DNA of 64,000 nucleotides from a bacterium. Lineage in GTDB: Bacteria; Cyanobacteriota; Vampirovibrionia; Gastranaerophilales; Gastranaerophilaceae. Shown one piece after another: positions 35,237 to 47,118 of this stretch. The notes under the pieces are model-generated. The model did no database searches. It was not told where the DNA came from and worked only from the letters and a program-made list of their open reading frames with translations. The position numbers and the translations under genes were made by a program. Positions within the stretch are counted from its first letter, which is position 1; each line of letters opens with the position of its first letter. Location of the stretch: positions 21,637 to 85,636 of the forward strand of contig JAGCBH010000006.1 in assembly GCA_017652265.1 (NCBI GenBank). The letters run 5' to 3'.

Positions 35237-35623
35237 TTAGCAGGATGCTGAAAAACTGTCACCGCCTCCGCAAGAGCAACCACAGTCGCCGCCCGCAAAT
35301 CCGCCGTCAAATCCGCCGGAGAAATCACCGCAAACATCTCCGCCTTCAAATCCGCTTCCCATAGAAAGCATATTTGCCATTGCTACAGAATATGTTGTTT
35401 CGCTATTTCCTGCTTTAGGAGCCTGAGCATAATTTGAATAATCCACGTAACCGTGAGCAAAAGGATTAGATGCTGAAAATTCATCGTATGCATCGTCACT
35501 CATAAAAATTGCTTCCGGTAAACAAGCTAAAGGACCTGCGGTTTCAACTGATGTCTGGCCGCCTGTTGCAAAACCTTTTTGAGTTTCTCTGTCAACCTCA
35601 TTAATTCTTGTAATCGTGCTCAT
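35237..35623 (-). CDS. Small protein with Gly/Cys-rich C-terminus, 128 aa
   Basis: The first 95 residues are polar (begins MSTITRINEVDRETQKGF) with no signal peptide. The last 37 become Gly-rich with aromatic spacing (GGFDGGFAGGD) and end with a Cys cluster, DCGCSCGGGDSFSASC. I recognise no family. The layout, leader-like front plus Gly/Cys-rich core, recalls precursors of modified peptides or small metal-binding/structural proteins, but no maturase gene is adjacent (the nearest radical SAM gene is 25 kb away). AGAGG lies 10 bases before the ATG. Upstream DNA shares two elements with the 58-aa gene at 3718. Confidence 0.65.
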   Translation of the reverse strand: MSTITRINEVDRETQKGFATGGQTSVETAGPLACLPEAIFMSDDAYDEFSASNPFAHGYVDYSNYAQAPKAGNSETTYSVAMANMLSMGSGFEGGDVCGDFSGGFDGGFAGGDCGCSCGGGDSFSASC

Positions 35624-35641
35624 CTCTCTAAAACCTCTCTT

Positions 35642-35719
35642 ATACTTACATATAAATAAAGTATTTTTTTAAAGGTCAAATTCACGAAACAGTTATTTTG
35701 TTACAAAAGTTAACATTTC
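35642..35719 (-). promoter_or_regulatory. Composite upstream element of the Gly/Cys-rich gene
   Basis: Blocks ATAAAGTATTTTTTT (35656-35670) and GTTACAAAAGTTAACATTTC (35700-35719) match 3940-3954 (15/15) and 3985-4004 (17/20). ATACTT (35642-35647) and AAGTAT (35659-35664) form an inverted repeat overlapping the first block, as at the other site. Confidence 0.5.
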
Positions 35720-35720
35720 C

Positions 35721-36476
35721 TTAAAACATCTTTTCCCGCTGCTCTTTTATACTGCAAATCATATTTTTATAATCTCCATGAGTCAGTTCGCCGACAGATT
35801 TATACAATTTTAAAATAGCGGTCTCAATATTTTGGGAATTCATATTAAACATATCAAGTGCCATTTCCTCATTTGAAAGAGCAAGCCTTGTCATATCACG
35901 GAAACCGCTTGATGCCATTTTCAGAGCCAGTTCGTTGTCACTCGCGGCCAGAAATAATGCCTGCGCAATAATCATAGGCATATGAGAAATCAAAGCTGCC
36001 GCCTCATCATGCCTGTCAGGCGTGGTAACCAGAGTTTGTGCACCCATTTTTGTAATTAAGTCAGTTAAAATATCCATTCCGTCATCACCAAAAACAGGCG
36101 TTAAAACCCATATTGCACCACTAAACATTTCAGGAAACGAATTTTCAAACCCTTTCTTCTCAGTTCCGGCCATCGGATGAGAGGGAATAAATTTATAAGA
36201 GCGCGCCTTTTTGCAGACAAAATTTTTAAGACTGCAAACATCGGTTACAACTGTTTCAGCGGGTAAAATTTCTTCTAATTTATCAAGGGCGGCAAGACAT
36301 TTATTCATAGGTGTACAGACAAAAACAACATTACAGGATTTCAAATCGTTCCAGTCAGATGTGATATTTTCACCGCTTTGAGATTTTGAAATACCTATAA
36401 CATCAAAACCCTGTTCTTTCAGATTTTTAAAAATTGAACCGCCTATTAAGCCAAGCCCTATAACACCTATTTTCAT
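35721..36476 (-). CDS. tyrA: Prephenate/arogenate dehydrogenase
   Basis: NAD(P)-dependent enzyme of tyrosine synthesis, 251 aa. N-terminal Rossmann motif GVIGLGLIGGSIF (4-16), VFVCTPMNKC (about 51-60), DVCSLK and the conserved IPSHPMAGTEKKGFE with the substrate-binding His, then a helical C-terminal dimerisation domain. There is no fused chorismate mutase and no ACT domain. Its start codon directly abuts the proA stop. It uses chorismate made via AroC (19010). Confidence 0.93.
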   Translation of the reverse strand: MKIGVIGLGLIGGSIFKNLKEQGFDVIGISKSQSGENITSDWNDLKSCNVVFVCTPMNKCLAALDKLEEILPAETVVTDVCSLKNFVCKKARSYKFIPSHPMAGTEKKGFENSFPEMFSGAIWVLTPVFGDDGMDILTDLITKMGAQTLVTTPDRHDEAAALISHMPMIIAQALFLAASDNELALKMASSGFRDMTRLALSNEEMALDMFNMNSQNIETAILKLYKSVGELTHGDYKNMICSIKEQREKMF

Positions 36477-37721
36477 CTACAACTCCTTATGAGTAAATTT
36501 TTTGTTACCGCTGACGTAATCCGCAACAACCTGACCGTTACCGCGAAGTTTATATTTGTAAATAACAAGCCCTTCCAAACCTACAGGCCCACGTGCATGT
36601 GTTTTATTTGTTGAAATACCGACTTCTGCCCCGAAACCGTATCTGAAACCGTCGGCAAACCTTGTTGATACATTGTGATAAACACCCGCACTGTCAACTT
36701 TATTCAAAAATAGTTCCGCATTTTCAATACTTTCGGTCATTATACAATCAGTATGCCCGGAACCATATGTGTTTATATGTTCTATTGCTTCATCAATATT
36801 TTCAACAACTTTACAGGATAAAATTTTATCACCATATTCAAAAGACCAAGTTTCCGGCTCTTTAATAATTTTTATGCCCGCATTTTCGAGTTTTTCCAAA
36901 AGTTCTTTTTTAGAAGCAAAATTTTTGTGTATTAATACTGTTTCAACAGAGTTACATGCACTCGGATATTGTGTTTTAGCATCAATTATAACCCCGGCTG
37001 ATTTCTCTAAATCAGCGCTTTCATCAACAAAAATATGACAAATACCGTCAGCGTGCCCCAATACAGGAATTTTTGTATTTTCTTTTATAAATTTAACTAA
37101 CTTATTTCCTCCGCGCGGAATTATAAGGTTAATATATTTATCACATTTGAGCATTTCAGCAACATCATCCCGGGTAAATACCTGCTGAACCACGTTTTTA
37201 GGATAACCGACTTCGCCAAGCGCTTTCGTTATAATTTCAAAAATCGCCTTATTTGTGTTCACTGCTTCTTTTCCGCCTTTAAGAATTACAACATTACCTG
37301 ATTTAATCGCAAGCGAACATATTTGGGAAATTACATCAGGTCTTGCCTCAAAAATTATCCCCAAGACTCCTATCGGACAGGATACTTTTTCCAGAATCAA
37401 ACCGTTATCCAGTTCACGTTTGAATAAAGTTTTCCCAGACGGATCTGGAAGTTCAGAAATATCAACAACTCCCTGAATCATATCGCGCATTTTGTTTTCA
37501 TCAAGTTTCAGGCGATTAAAAGTAGCGCCGTTGAGCTCGCCTATTTCAACAAGTTTCTGTGCTTCCGCTAAATCTTTTTTGTTAGCCTCAAAAATTAAGC
37601 CCGAATTAGTTTTTAAATATTCGGCAATTTTTTCCAGCGCCTGATTTTTCCGAACAACAGTAATGTCTGAAATATTGTCAAATGCCGTTTTTGCTCCTTT
37701 AGCAATTTCTAGAAAATCCAT
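36477..37721 (-). CDS. proA: Gamma-glutamyl phosphate reductase
   Basis: NADPH-dependent second step of proline synthesis, 414 aa. ALDH-fold motifs: CPIGVLGIIFEARPDVISQI, LKGGKEAVNTN, LIIPRGGNKLVKFI, GHADGICHIF and the catalytic Cys in YPSACNSVETVL; family motif TRFADGFRYGFGAEVGIST near the C-terminus. It sits between proB (7 bases upstream) and tyrA (0 bases downstream). Confidence 0.97.
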   Translation of the reverse strand: MDFLEIAKGAKTAFDNISDITVVRKNQALEKIAEYLKTNSGLIFEANKKDLAEAQKLVEIGELNGATFNRLKLDENKMRDMIQGVVDISELPDPSGKTLFKRELDNGLILEKVSCPIGVLGIIFEARPDVISQICSLAIKSGNVVILKGGKEAVNTNKAIFEIITKALGEVGYPKNVVQQVFTRDDVAEMLKCDKYINLIIPRGGNKLVKFIKENTKIPVLGHADGICHIFVDESADLEKSAGVIIDAKTQYPSACNSVETVLIHKNFASKKELLEKLENAGIKIIKEPETWSFEYGDKILSCKVVENIDEAIEHINTYGSGHTDCIMTESIENAELFLNKVDSAGVYHNVSTRFADGFRYGFGAEVGISTNKTHARGPVGLEGLVIYKYKLRGNGQVVADYVSGNKKFTHKEL

Positions 37722-37728
37722 TTTACTC

Positions 37729-38874
37729 CTATAAAAGCGTAATATTATCCCTTACAATAATTTCATCATAGTTTTTGAAACCAAGAACTTCCGCAATATT
37801 ATCCGAATGACATCCGACAAGTTTACGGCAGGAAATACTGTCATAATTGACAATTCCACGTGCAATTTCTTTATTTTCTTCATCAATAATAGAAATTACA
37901 TCACCCTTTTTGAAATCTTCAACAACACCGACAACACCTATCGGCAAAAGGCTTTTGCCCTGCAATAAAGCCTCTTTGGCACCGGAATTAACTACAATTT
38001 TACCGATAATATTTGTGGCATAGCCTATCCAGCGTTTTCTGCCTGAAAGCATCTCTTTTGACGGTAAAAACATTGTTCCGATTTCTTCGCCTGAGAAAAT
38101 TTTATTAATAACGAACGGAATTTTGCCGTTTGCAATCAAAACTTTTCCGCCAAAACGGTTTACAAGTTTAGCAGCCTCTAGTTTTGTCCTCATTCCGCCT
38201 CTGCCGCCGTCTGAAACACCGCTTGCAAGCGCTAAAACATCATCAGTTACCTCATCAACTTCCCTGATTAATTTTGCACTCTGATTAAGTTTAGGATTAC
38301 TGTCGTAAAGCCCCTCAATATCAGATAAAATTATAAGTAAATCTGCATCAAGTTCACTTGCAACAAGCGCTGAAAGCTTGTCATTATCAGAAAAACATGC
38401 AATTTCTTTCTTTTCATTTGTTGTTTCAAGAAGTTCTATTGTAGAAACCGTATCGTTCTGGTTAATAATCGGTATTGCCTTCATTTCAAGAAGTTTGTTA
38501 AGGGTAATTCTCAGACTCAAATAACGGCTGCGGATAGAAAAATCATCTTCCGTCAAAAGAATCTGTGCGGCAATAATTCCATATTCATCAAATCCGCTTT
38601 CGTAAACCGACATCAACTTACTCTGACCTATGGCGGCACATGCCTGTTTCAGTGCCATTCCTGCTGTACTTTCAAGATTTAATCTTTTTTTGCCAAACCC
38701 AACAGCACCTGACGTTATAAAAATAACTTCTTTACCAGCTTTAACAAGCTGAGATATGTCTTCAATAAACGAATAAATTCTTGGCAGTGCAATCTGCCCG
38801 TCATCCCCTCTTAAAACGTTTGTCCCGACCTTAATTACAATACGTTTTGCATTAATAAAATCACTTCTTTCCAT
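37729..38874 (-). CDS. proB: Glutamate 5-kinase with PUA domain
   Basis: First step of proline synthesis, usually inhibited by proline. The frame is open to 39060, but the start is the ATG at 38874 (MERSDFINAKRIVIKVGTNVL), giving 381 aa, normal for the long form. Kinase motifs: IKVGTNVLRG, FITSGAVGFGKKRL, NQNDTVS, FSDNDKLSALVA and GGRGGMRTKLEAAK. The PUA domain spans about 295-381. There is no ribosome site; TAAAAT (38882-38887, minus strand) ends 7 bases before the ATG, so a leaderless mRNA is predicted. Confidence 0.96.
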   Translation of the reverse strand: MERSDFINAKRIVIKVGTNVLRGDDGQIALPRIYSFIEDISQLVKAGKEVIFITSGAVGFGKKRLNLESTAGMALKQACAAIGQSKLMSVYESGFDEYGIIAAQILLTEDDFSIRSRYLSLRITLNKLLEMKAIPIINQNDTVSTIELLETTNEKKEIACFSDNDKLSALVASELDADLLIILSDIEGLYDSNPKLNQSAKLIREVDEVTDDVLALASGVSDGGRGGMRTKLEAAKLVNRFGGKVLIANGKIPFVINKIFSGEEIGTMFLPSKEMLSGRKRWIGYATNIIGKIVVNSGAKEALLQGKSLLPIGVVGVVEDFKKGDVISIIDEENKEIARGIVNYDSISCRKLVGCHSDNIAEVLGFKNYDEIIVRDNITLL

Positions 38875-38898
38875 AAAATTTATTTTAACACAAATTTT

Positions 38899-38925
38899 AA
38901 AAAACTTAATATTATTAAGTTTTTT
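38899..38925. promoter_or_regulatory. Perfect inverted repeat between divergent proB and gdhA
   Basis: AAAAAACTTAAT (38899-38910), loop ATT, ATTAAGTTTTTT (38914-38925). A 12-bp match with 3-base loop in a divergent promoter region, just upstream of the proB -10. It is either an operator for coordinated control of glutamate and proline genes or a terminator-like hairpin. Confidence 0.45.
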
Positions 38926-38952
38926 GTTGTTCTTAAAACACTTTGGTTTTAG

Positions 38953-42013
<3,061 letters not shown>

Positions 42014-42075
42014 ATATTTATAAAAACATATTTTGGGCAAAACTTGCCAATTTACCAGATTTTTTATAAGAAATA

Positions 42076-43197
42076 TTACAAGTTTTTAATAATTATTTTA
42101 GCCGCTTCAGCACCTGAATTTTTATCGGATAATTTTGATTTTACCAGGCTCAATTCTTCAAGATATTTTTTGCGGTACTCTTTGTTATATAAAAGGTTTT
42201 CGGTTTCACCAACAATATTTTTTACTTTAAGTTTATGCTGAACCAATTCCTTTACCACATCTTTACCAAGAATTATGTTTGGCAGGGACACACGCTTGAT
42301 ACACCTTACAAGAAGATATACCAAATAGAAAAACCAAGGGCCCCTGTAGGCAATAAGCATAGGTGTTTTATAAATTGCCGCTTCTAATGCAACAGTTCCG
42401 GACGCCAAAATAAGCGAATCAGAAACACTTAACAGCTCTGTATTTTCACCTTTTATTACCTTAAATTCCGAATTTTTCAGATATTTATCAAAAACCTTAT
42501 CCGGTAAATTCGGCGCATGAGATATGCAAAACTGAATATCAGGATGTCTTTTTTTCAAAACTTTTGCGGCCTCAATAAAAGTTTTCATAAGTTGTTTCAG
42601 TTCAAACTGTCTTGAACCCGGAAAAACTGAAACCAATTCTCTGTTCATATTCAATTCGTGACGTTCAAAAAACTCTTTTTTATCAGCGGGTTCGCCAAGT
42701 TCGGCTATTAAAGGATGACCGCAATATTCAACATCAATTCCCGCTTTTTCATACATTTCTTTTTCAAAAGGAAATATGCAAAGCACCTTATCTATGTATT
42801 TTTTTATTGTGTTCAGACGCCACTTCCTACTTGCCCAAACCTGAGGCGGAATATAATAAAATGTTTTTATACCCGCATTATGCAAAAATTTTGCCATATT
42901 CAGATTAAATACGCCGTAATCTACAAGCAAAACCAAATCAGGTTTAAAATCATTTTTTATATAATCAAAAACCTTTCTTCCCAAAAGCAAATGGTCAACA
43001 ACTATCTTTAGCGTTAACCCGACAGCACCCATTTTATTATGGTTGCAAAACAGTTTAACACCCGCTTTTTCAAGTGCATCAGCACCTACTCCTTCTATTT
43101 CTATATCCGGGTAATTTTTATACAAATTTTCGGCAACTCTGCTTGCATGAATATCACCTGAGTGTTCACCCGTAATTATAAAAACTCTCTTCTTCAT
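42076..43197 (-). CDS. lpxB: Lipid-A-disaccharide synthase
   Basis: GT19 glycosyltransferase that joins UDP-2,3-diacylglucosamine and lipid X to form the lipid A disaccharide. The 373 aa carry ITGEHSGDIHASRV (8-21), GVGADALEKAGV, YYIPPQVWASRKWR, the VFPGSRQFELKQL acceptor/UDP region and LASGTVALEAA. It acts at the inner membrane face. LpxI, which makes its substrate, is encoded 6 bases upstream. Together they show that this organism makes lipid A. Confidence 0.96.
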   Translation of the reverse strand: MKKRVFIITGEHSGDIHASRVAENLYKNYPDIEIEGVGADALEKAGVKLFCNHNKMGAVGLTLKIVVDHLLLGRKVFDYIKNDFKPDLVLLVDYGVFNLNMAKFLHNAGIKTFYYIPPQVWASRKWRLNTIKKYIDKVLCIFPFEKEMYEKAGIDVEYCGHPLIAELGEPADKKEFFERHELNMNRELVSVFPGSRQFELKQLMKTFIEAAKVLKKRHPDIQFCISHAPNLPDKVFDKYLKNSEFKVIKGENTELLSVSDSLILASGTVALEAAIYKTPMLIAYRGPWFFYLVYLLVRCIKRVSLPNIILGKDVVKELVQHKLKVKNIVGETENLLYNKEYRKKYLEELSLVKSKLSDKNSGAEAAKIIIKNL

Positions 43198-43203
43198 ATT
43201 TAA

Positions 43204-44019
43204 TTAAACCGCCATTATAACTATTCCGTGCTTATCAGCATAATCTATAACTTTTTTCTGATTAACAATTATTGTTTCATTTGCCTCAACCGCAATCAGA
43301 GAAGCTTTGTATTTATGCATTTTTTTCAAAGTTTTCAATCCGATTGCCGGAATATCAAATCTCTTATCCTGCGAAGGTTTTGCAACCTTTATTACACAAG
43401 CTCCGTCCTTAGCAAGTTTGCAACCGCGCTTGATGCAGGCATCGGTACCTTCAATAGCTTCAACAGCCATTATCATCTTGTCTTTTACAACAACAGACTG
43501 TCCGACATCAACTTTACCCATTTCTTTTGCCATCCAAAATCCGTAATCAACGTCTTTTAACTGTTCTTCAGTCGGTTTAACTTTGCCCAAAACTCCTGAA
43601 GGTATCATCAGATTTTTTATAAAAATTGTCTGATCAAGTACCGTTATGCCGATTTTTTCCATTTCATTAATTATCATCATCATAACACCGTCATCATTTA
43701 ATCTGACTGCCTGTTTTAATAATTCAAGTGCACGTTTATCAAATTTATTAAGCTTTAATAAAACTCTTTTATGAACTTTACCGATAAACGTAAGCTGCTT
43801 TATACCTTCATCAACAAGTATTTTTTCAATTTTATTAACCTGACCTGGATGGCAGGAATAAACTTTTTTGCAGTACTTTTTCAACTGCTTTAAATTATCA
43901 TCTGCAAGCGAAATACAAATCACTTCACATCCGTTGTTTTTTGCACATTTTGCCACTTCTATGGGTAATGTACCGTCTCCTGCTATCAATCCTTGTTTCG
44001 TTTCTAATGTTATAGACAT
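43204..44019 (-). CDS. lpxI: UDP-2,3-diacylglucosamine pyrophosphatase, LpxI type
   Basis: LpxI (formerly DUF1009) hydrolyses UDP-2,3-diacylglucosamine to lipid X, replacing the unrelated LpxH. The 271 aa include the N-terminal GLIAGDGTLPIEVAKCAKNN (10-29), HPGQVNKIEKIL, the central LNDDGVMMMIINEMEKIGI, VDYGFWMAKEMGKVDVGQSV, EGTDACIKRG and the C-terminal RFDIPAIGLKTL. LpxI occurs in alphaproteobacteria, cyanobacteria-related lineages and Negativicutes, in keeping with the other taxonomic hints. Confidence 0.95.
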   Translation of the reverse strand: MSITLETKQGLIAGDGTLPIEVAKCAKNNGCEVICISLADDNLKQLKKYCKKVYSCHPGQVNKIEKILVDEGIKQLTFIGKVHKRVLLKLNKFDKRALELLKQAVRLNDDGVMMMIINEMEKIGITVLDQTIFIKNLMIPSGVLGKVKPTEEQLKDVDYGFWMAKEMGKVDVGQSVVVKDKMIMAVEAIEGTDACIKRGCKLAKDGACVIKVAKPSQDKRFDIPAIGLKTLKKMHKYKASLIAVEANETIIVNQKKVIDYADKHGIVIMAV

Positions 44020-44035
44020 ATAATTTTATCGCCTC

Positions 44036-44659
44036 TTAGTTCTTTAATGATATAATCTCTGCAACCTGACAGTTTGTCAAGAGTTTTGTATTGCCCAGCA
44101 GTTTACAATTGAAAATAATCTGAGCATAACTTTCAGCCAGCTCAAGTTTCATATAGGCATTTCTCACATTGTCAGCACCTACGATAACACCATGATTTGC
44201 CATCATAACGACATCGTGCTTATCAAAAAATTTCGCTGTCTTATCCACCAAATCAAAAGACCCCGGCAGAGCATAATCGGCAAGCGGAATCTCTCCAAAG
44301 TAAAATATATTCTCCGGCATAACAGGCTCCGTCAAATCATAACCGCAAGATGCCAGCGAGCACAAATAAACGGGATGAACATGAAAAATACAATTAATAT
44401 CAGAGCGCATTTTGTAAAATTCAAGATGTAAAAATTTTTCACTTGACGGTTTTCCGTTTCCGCTCACAACATTTCCCGCATAATCAATTATAACAAAATC
44501 ATCTTCCGATAAATCGCCATTTGCCGTTGAGGTTTTTGTTATTATGACATTATCCCCATATCTGGCAGATAAATTTCCGGTTATACCTGGTGTCATATTT
44601 TTTATACCTGCAAGTTTGCCGTATTCAATTAATTCTTTAACAATTTCACTGTAATCCAT
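44036..44659 (-). CDS. Class II aldolase/adducin-family protein
   Basis: A zinc aldolase of the FucA/AraD/MtnB type, 207 aa. Visible features: GNLSARYGDN (28-37), the KPSSEKFLHLE phosphate-loop and Glu74, zinc ligands H93 and H95 (FHVHP) and the third His in MMANHGVIVG (about 155), the same numbering as fuculose-1-phosphate aldolase. Substrate is uncertain: fuculose-phosphate, ribulose-phosphate or methylthioribulose-phosphate. It is unexpectedly placed between lptD (1-base TAATG overlap) and lpxI (16 bases), so a role in making an LPS sugar or simple co-transcription are both possible. Confidence 0.85.
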   Translation of the reverse strand: MDYSEIVKELIEYGKLAGIKNMTPGITGNLSARYGDNVIITKTSTANGDLSEDDFVIIDYAGNVVSGNGKPSSEKFLHLEFYKMRSDINCIFHVHPVYLCSLASCGYDLTEPVMPENIFYFGEIPLADYALPGSFDLVDKTAKFFDKHDVVMMANHGVIVGADNVRNAYMKLELAESYAQIIFNCKLLGNTKLLTNCQVAEIISLKN

Positions 44660-47106
44660 TAGTCTGTCCGTTCCCTGTCGTTATCTTCATCAATAGAAAT
44701 TACCTGTGCTTTTCTGTATCTAGGTGCCTTAGTTTTAGGTTCCGGCAACAACCAGAAATCAGGAGCCATCTGTTCTATTTTTTCAGAATCATCACCAAAT
44801 TTATCAGGATTTTTTATTTCCATAACGTCATACTCAAGTCTTGCTTTCGACGTGTCAAGAGCTAAGCCGAAAGTTATATAAGTTCTCTTTCTTATGTAAT
44901 CATAGCCCAAAGTTAGCTTCAAATCATCCGGGCCTAATATAAACATAAACGAACTTTCCTGCATCATCTTTTTATTAGGAGCATCATTAGACAATGTTAA
45001 CATACCGGACCATGCAACAGAGAGGAATTTACAAAGTCTAATCGCTTCCATTATCCAAAGACTTGAAGTACCATATCTATATGCATCAAATCTTTGCATC
45101 GGAGTATGGTCATCGTACGCAGATAAGAAATAAGAAACGTTCTGAACCCAATATTTGTACTGGGTTCTTGTATCTATACCCGCGCGCCCGATAAACTGTG
45201 TAGCACCGTTTCCGTATATGCTGGCACTACCCTGTAACATAGCCCCCAGATTAAATCTAAAATGATTTTCACGATTAATATAGTTGTATAAATCCTGTCG
45301 GATTTCAGCCATATAACGGCCTCTCATAGTACCGAAATTATTGCCTTTGAACGTTTCAAAATTCATATTATACATCGAGTTGTGATAATAACCAACTGAA
45401 GCCAAATGTCTGTATGTCAGATTCAAACCCTGCTTGAGAGAATTAGGCATTGTATAACCGTTTGTGTACAATAATTCAGCAGCATACTTAGGGCGTCTTG
45501 GTCCTAAAAACCATTCCTGCAAAAATGAATTCATACCGTATCTGAAAGTTAAATTATCATCAAGATATTGATAACCTTTTGCAACAATAATATCAGATAC
45601 CGAACCGTATGCGACTTCGGTAAAGTTATTTGCACTCCTGTACCTGACTGCACCACCGAAACCGAGATGTCCCTTTCTGTAATTCAAGAACGGAATGACC
45701 TTCATAACACCGGCGTGCGGAATATCAAACGCAAAACCGGGTCCTAAAAACATACCCAAATGAGAAATACTGCCCAATTCAGGATAACTTGCCTCAAATA
45801 CACTGTGGGCTTTATCGGTATATGCCGTCAATGACGGCCATTTTAGAATTTTATTATTTCCGTAATATAGTTTTGACTTTTTGAGAGTGATTACATCATG
45901 ATCATCTTTTGCATCAATAATAACCTTTTCCGAAAACAATCTTGAAGAATTGTCTTTAAATATATTCTTCTGGATATAATATTTATCCTCTTCCTCAACC
46001 GGAATCAAACCGTCAGGCCTTAAACCACGAATTCTTCTTGATTTAACATTAAGAGTTTTACCGGTATTGGACTGTATATAGCCATTATATAGGTAAAGAG
46101 TATCATCACGCGATATGGCATTTTTTGCTTCCATTTTAACCGTATTAAAATCAGCAATTATATTATCAACAGAAATTTCTTCTTCATTAATATTTACCTG
46201 AATATAATCACTGTAAATACAATGTCCTTTTCCTGTTATTTTTACATTGCCTATTGCTTTTAAGATATTATTTGTATTTGAATATACAAATTTGTCAGCC
46301 GTTACGTTAATTTTTTGGCGCGGAAATTTCACAATTGCGGAATTTTCAGCAATAATTTCATCATCAGCCTCAATATAGTAAATGTTTTTTGCATCAAGAA
46401 CTATAATATTTTCACCGCGAACTTCTCTTAATTTACCTTTGAGAGGAATTCTTTTAACCTCAGTTTCCGTATTTTCTTCCTGAACTTCTACGGAAGGGAT
46501 TTCTTCTTCTATTACGACTTCTTTAACTTTATCTTTAAAATTTACAATGTCTTTTGGTTTTGAAGATCTCTTATATTTGTTGAATATATTGTTAACCTGA
46601 GATTCTTCATCAAGAGATTTTTCATATTCCGCCAACTGTTTTTTCTCATTTTCCAAATCCTTTAAATAAGACTGCTCCTCACTGCGCCTTATCTTATTCA
46701 TAAGCTTAATTCTTGCTTTTTGAAATAGCGGCATATTTTGGGTACTGCGCATAACAGAACGCGGCTTTGTGCTGCCCTCTTCCTCCCCAATATAAGGAGC
46801 AAGTCTTGGATCAGTAGTGAGAACCGAATTGTACATTACAGATTGAACACCATCTCTGCCGCTAAACACCGGATCGGTAGGATCAGCATTTTTAACTTCA
46901 TCAGGAACATAGGTATCTCTTTTAGCCCCTCTAAACAATTCATCAAAAAGACTTGAACCAAATCCTGACGTTTCTGTATCATCCCAATCATCAAAATTTG
47001 ACATTAATTCATAGGAACCAAACATCTGCGCCCGCGCCGCATAGACGCAATTTGATGTTATGACGGTCGTAAATATTATTAATGCTATGAGTATTATCTT
47101 TTTCAA
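44659..47106 (-). CDS. lptD: LptD/OstA-like LPS-assembly outer-membrane protein
   Basis: An 815-aa protein with signal peptide MKKIILIALIIFTTVITSNCVYA. After a charged linker (about 30-220), an OstA/LptA-like jelly-roll region appears (about 225-400: LREVRGENIIVLDAKNI, ITADKFVYSN-like repeats, AIGNVKITGKGHCIYSDYI). A C-terminal barrel-like region (about 400-760) follows, with many aromatic-rich strands. LptD delivers LPS to the outer leaflet. It keeps the LptD layout, but its cysteine pattern is unlike the four-Cys E. coli protein, and the long linker is unusual. Supporting context is M23 peptidase upstream and lpxI-lpxB downstream. Confidence 0.8.
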   Translation of the reverse strand: MKKIILIALIIFTTVITSNCVYAARAQMFGSYELMSNFDDWDDTETSGFGSSLFDELFRGAKRDTYVPDEVKNADPTDPVFSGRDGVQSVMYNSVLTTDPRLAPYIGEEEGSTKPRSVMRSTQNMPLFQKARIKLMNKIRRSEEQSYLKDLENEKKQLAEYEKSLDEESQVNNIFNKYKRSSKPKDIVNFKDKVKEVVIEEEIPSVEVQEENTETEVKRIPLKGKLREVRGENIIVLDAKNIYYIEADDEIIAENSAIVKFPRQKINVTADKFVYSNTNNILKAIGNVKITGKGHCIYSDYIQVNINEEEISVDNIIADFNTVKMEAKNAISRDDTLYLYNGYIQSNTGKTLNVKSRRIRGLRPDGLIPVEEEDKYYIQKNIFKDNSSRLFSEKVIIDAKDDHDVITLKKSKLYYGNNKILKWPSLTAYTDKAHSVFEASYPELGSISHLGMFLGPGFAFDIPHAGVMKVIPFLNYRKGHLGFGGAVRYRSANNFTEVAYGSVSDIIVAKGYQYLDDNLTFRYGMNSFLQEWFLGPRRPKYAAELLYTNGYTMPNSLKQGLNLTYRHLASVGYYHNSMYNMNFETFKGNNFGTMRGRYMAEIRQDLYNYINRENHFRFNLGAMLQGSASIYGNGATQFIGRAGIDTRTQYKYWVQNVSYFLSAYDDHTPMQRFDAYRYGTSSLWIMEAIRLCKFLSVAWSGMLTLSNDAPNKKMMQESSFMFILGPDDLKLTLGYDYIRKRTYITFGLALDTSKARLEYDVMEIKNPDKFGDDSEKIEQMAPDFWLLPEPKTKAPRYRKAQVISIDEDNDRERTD

Positions 47107-47118
47107 CTAAGTTTTCTC

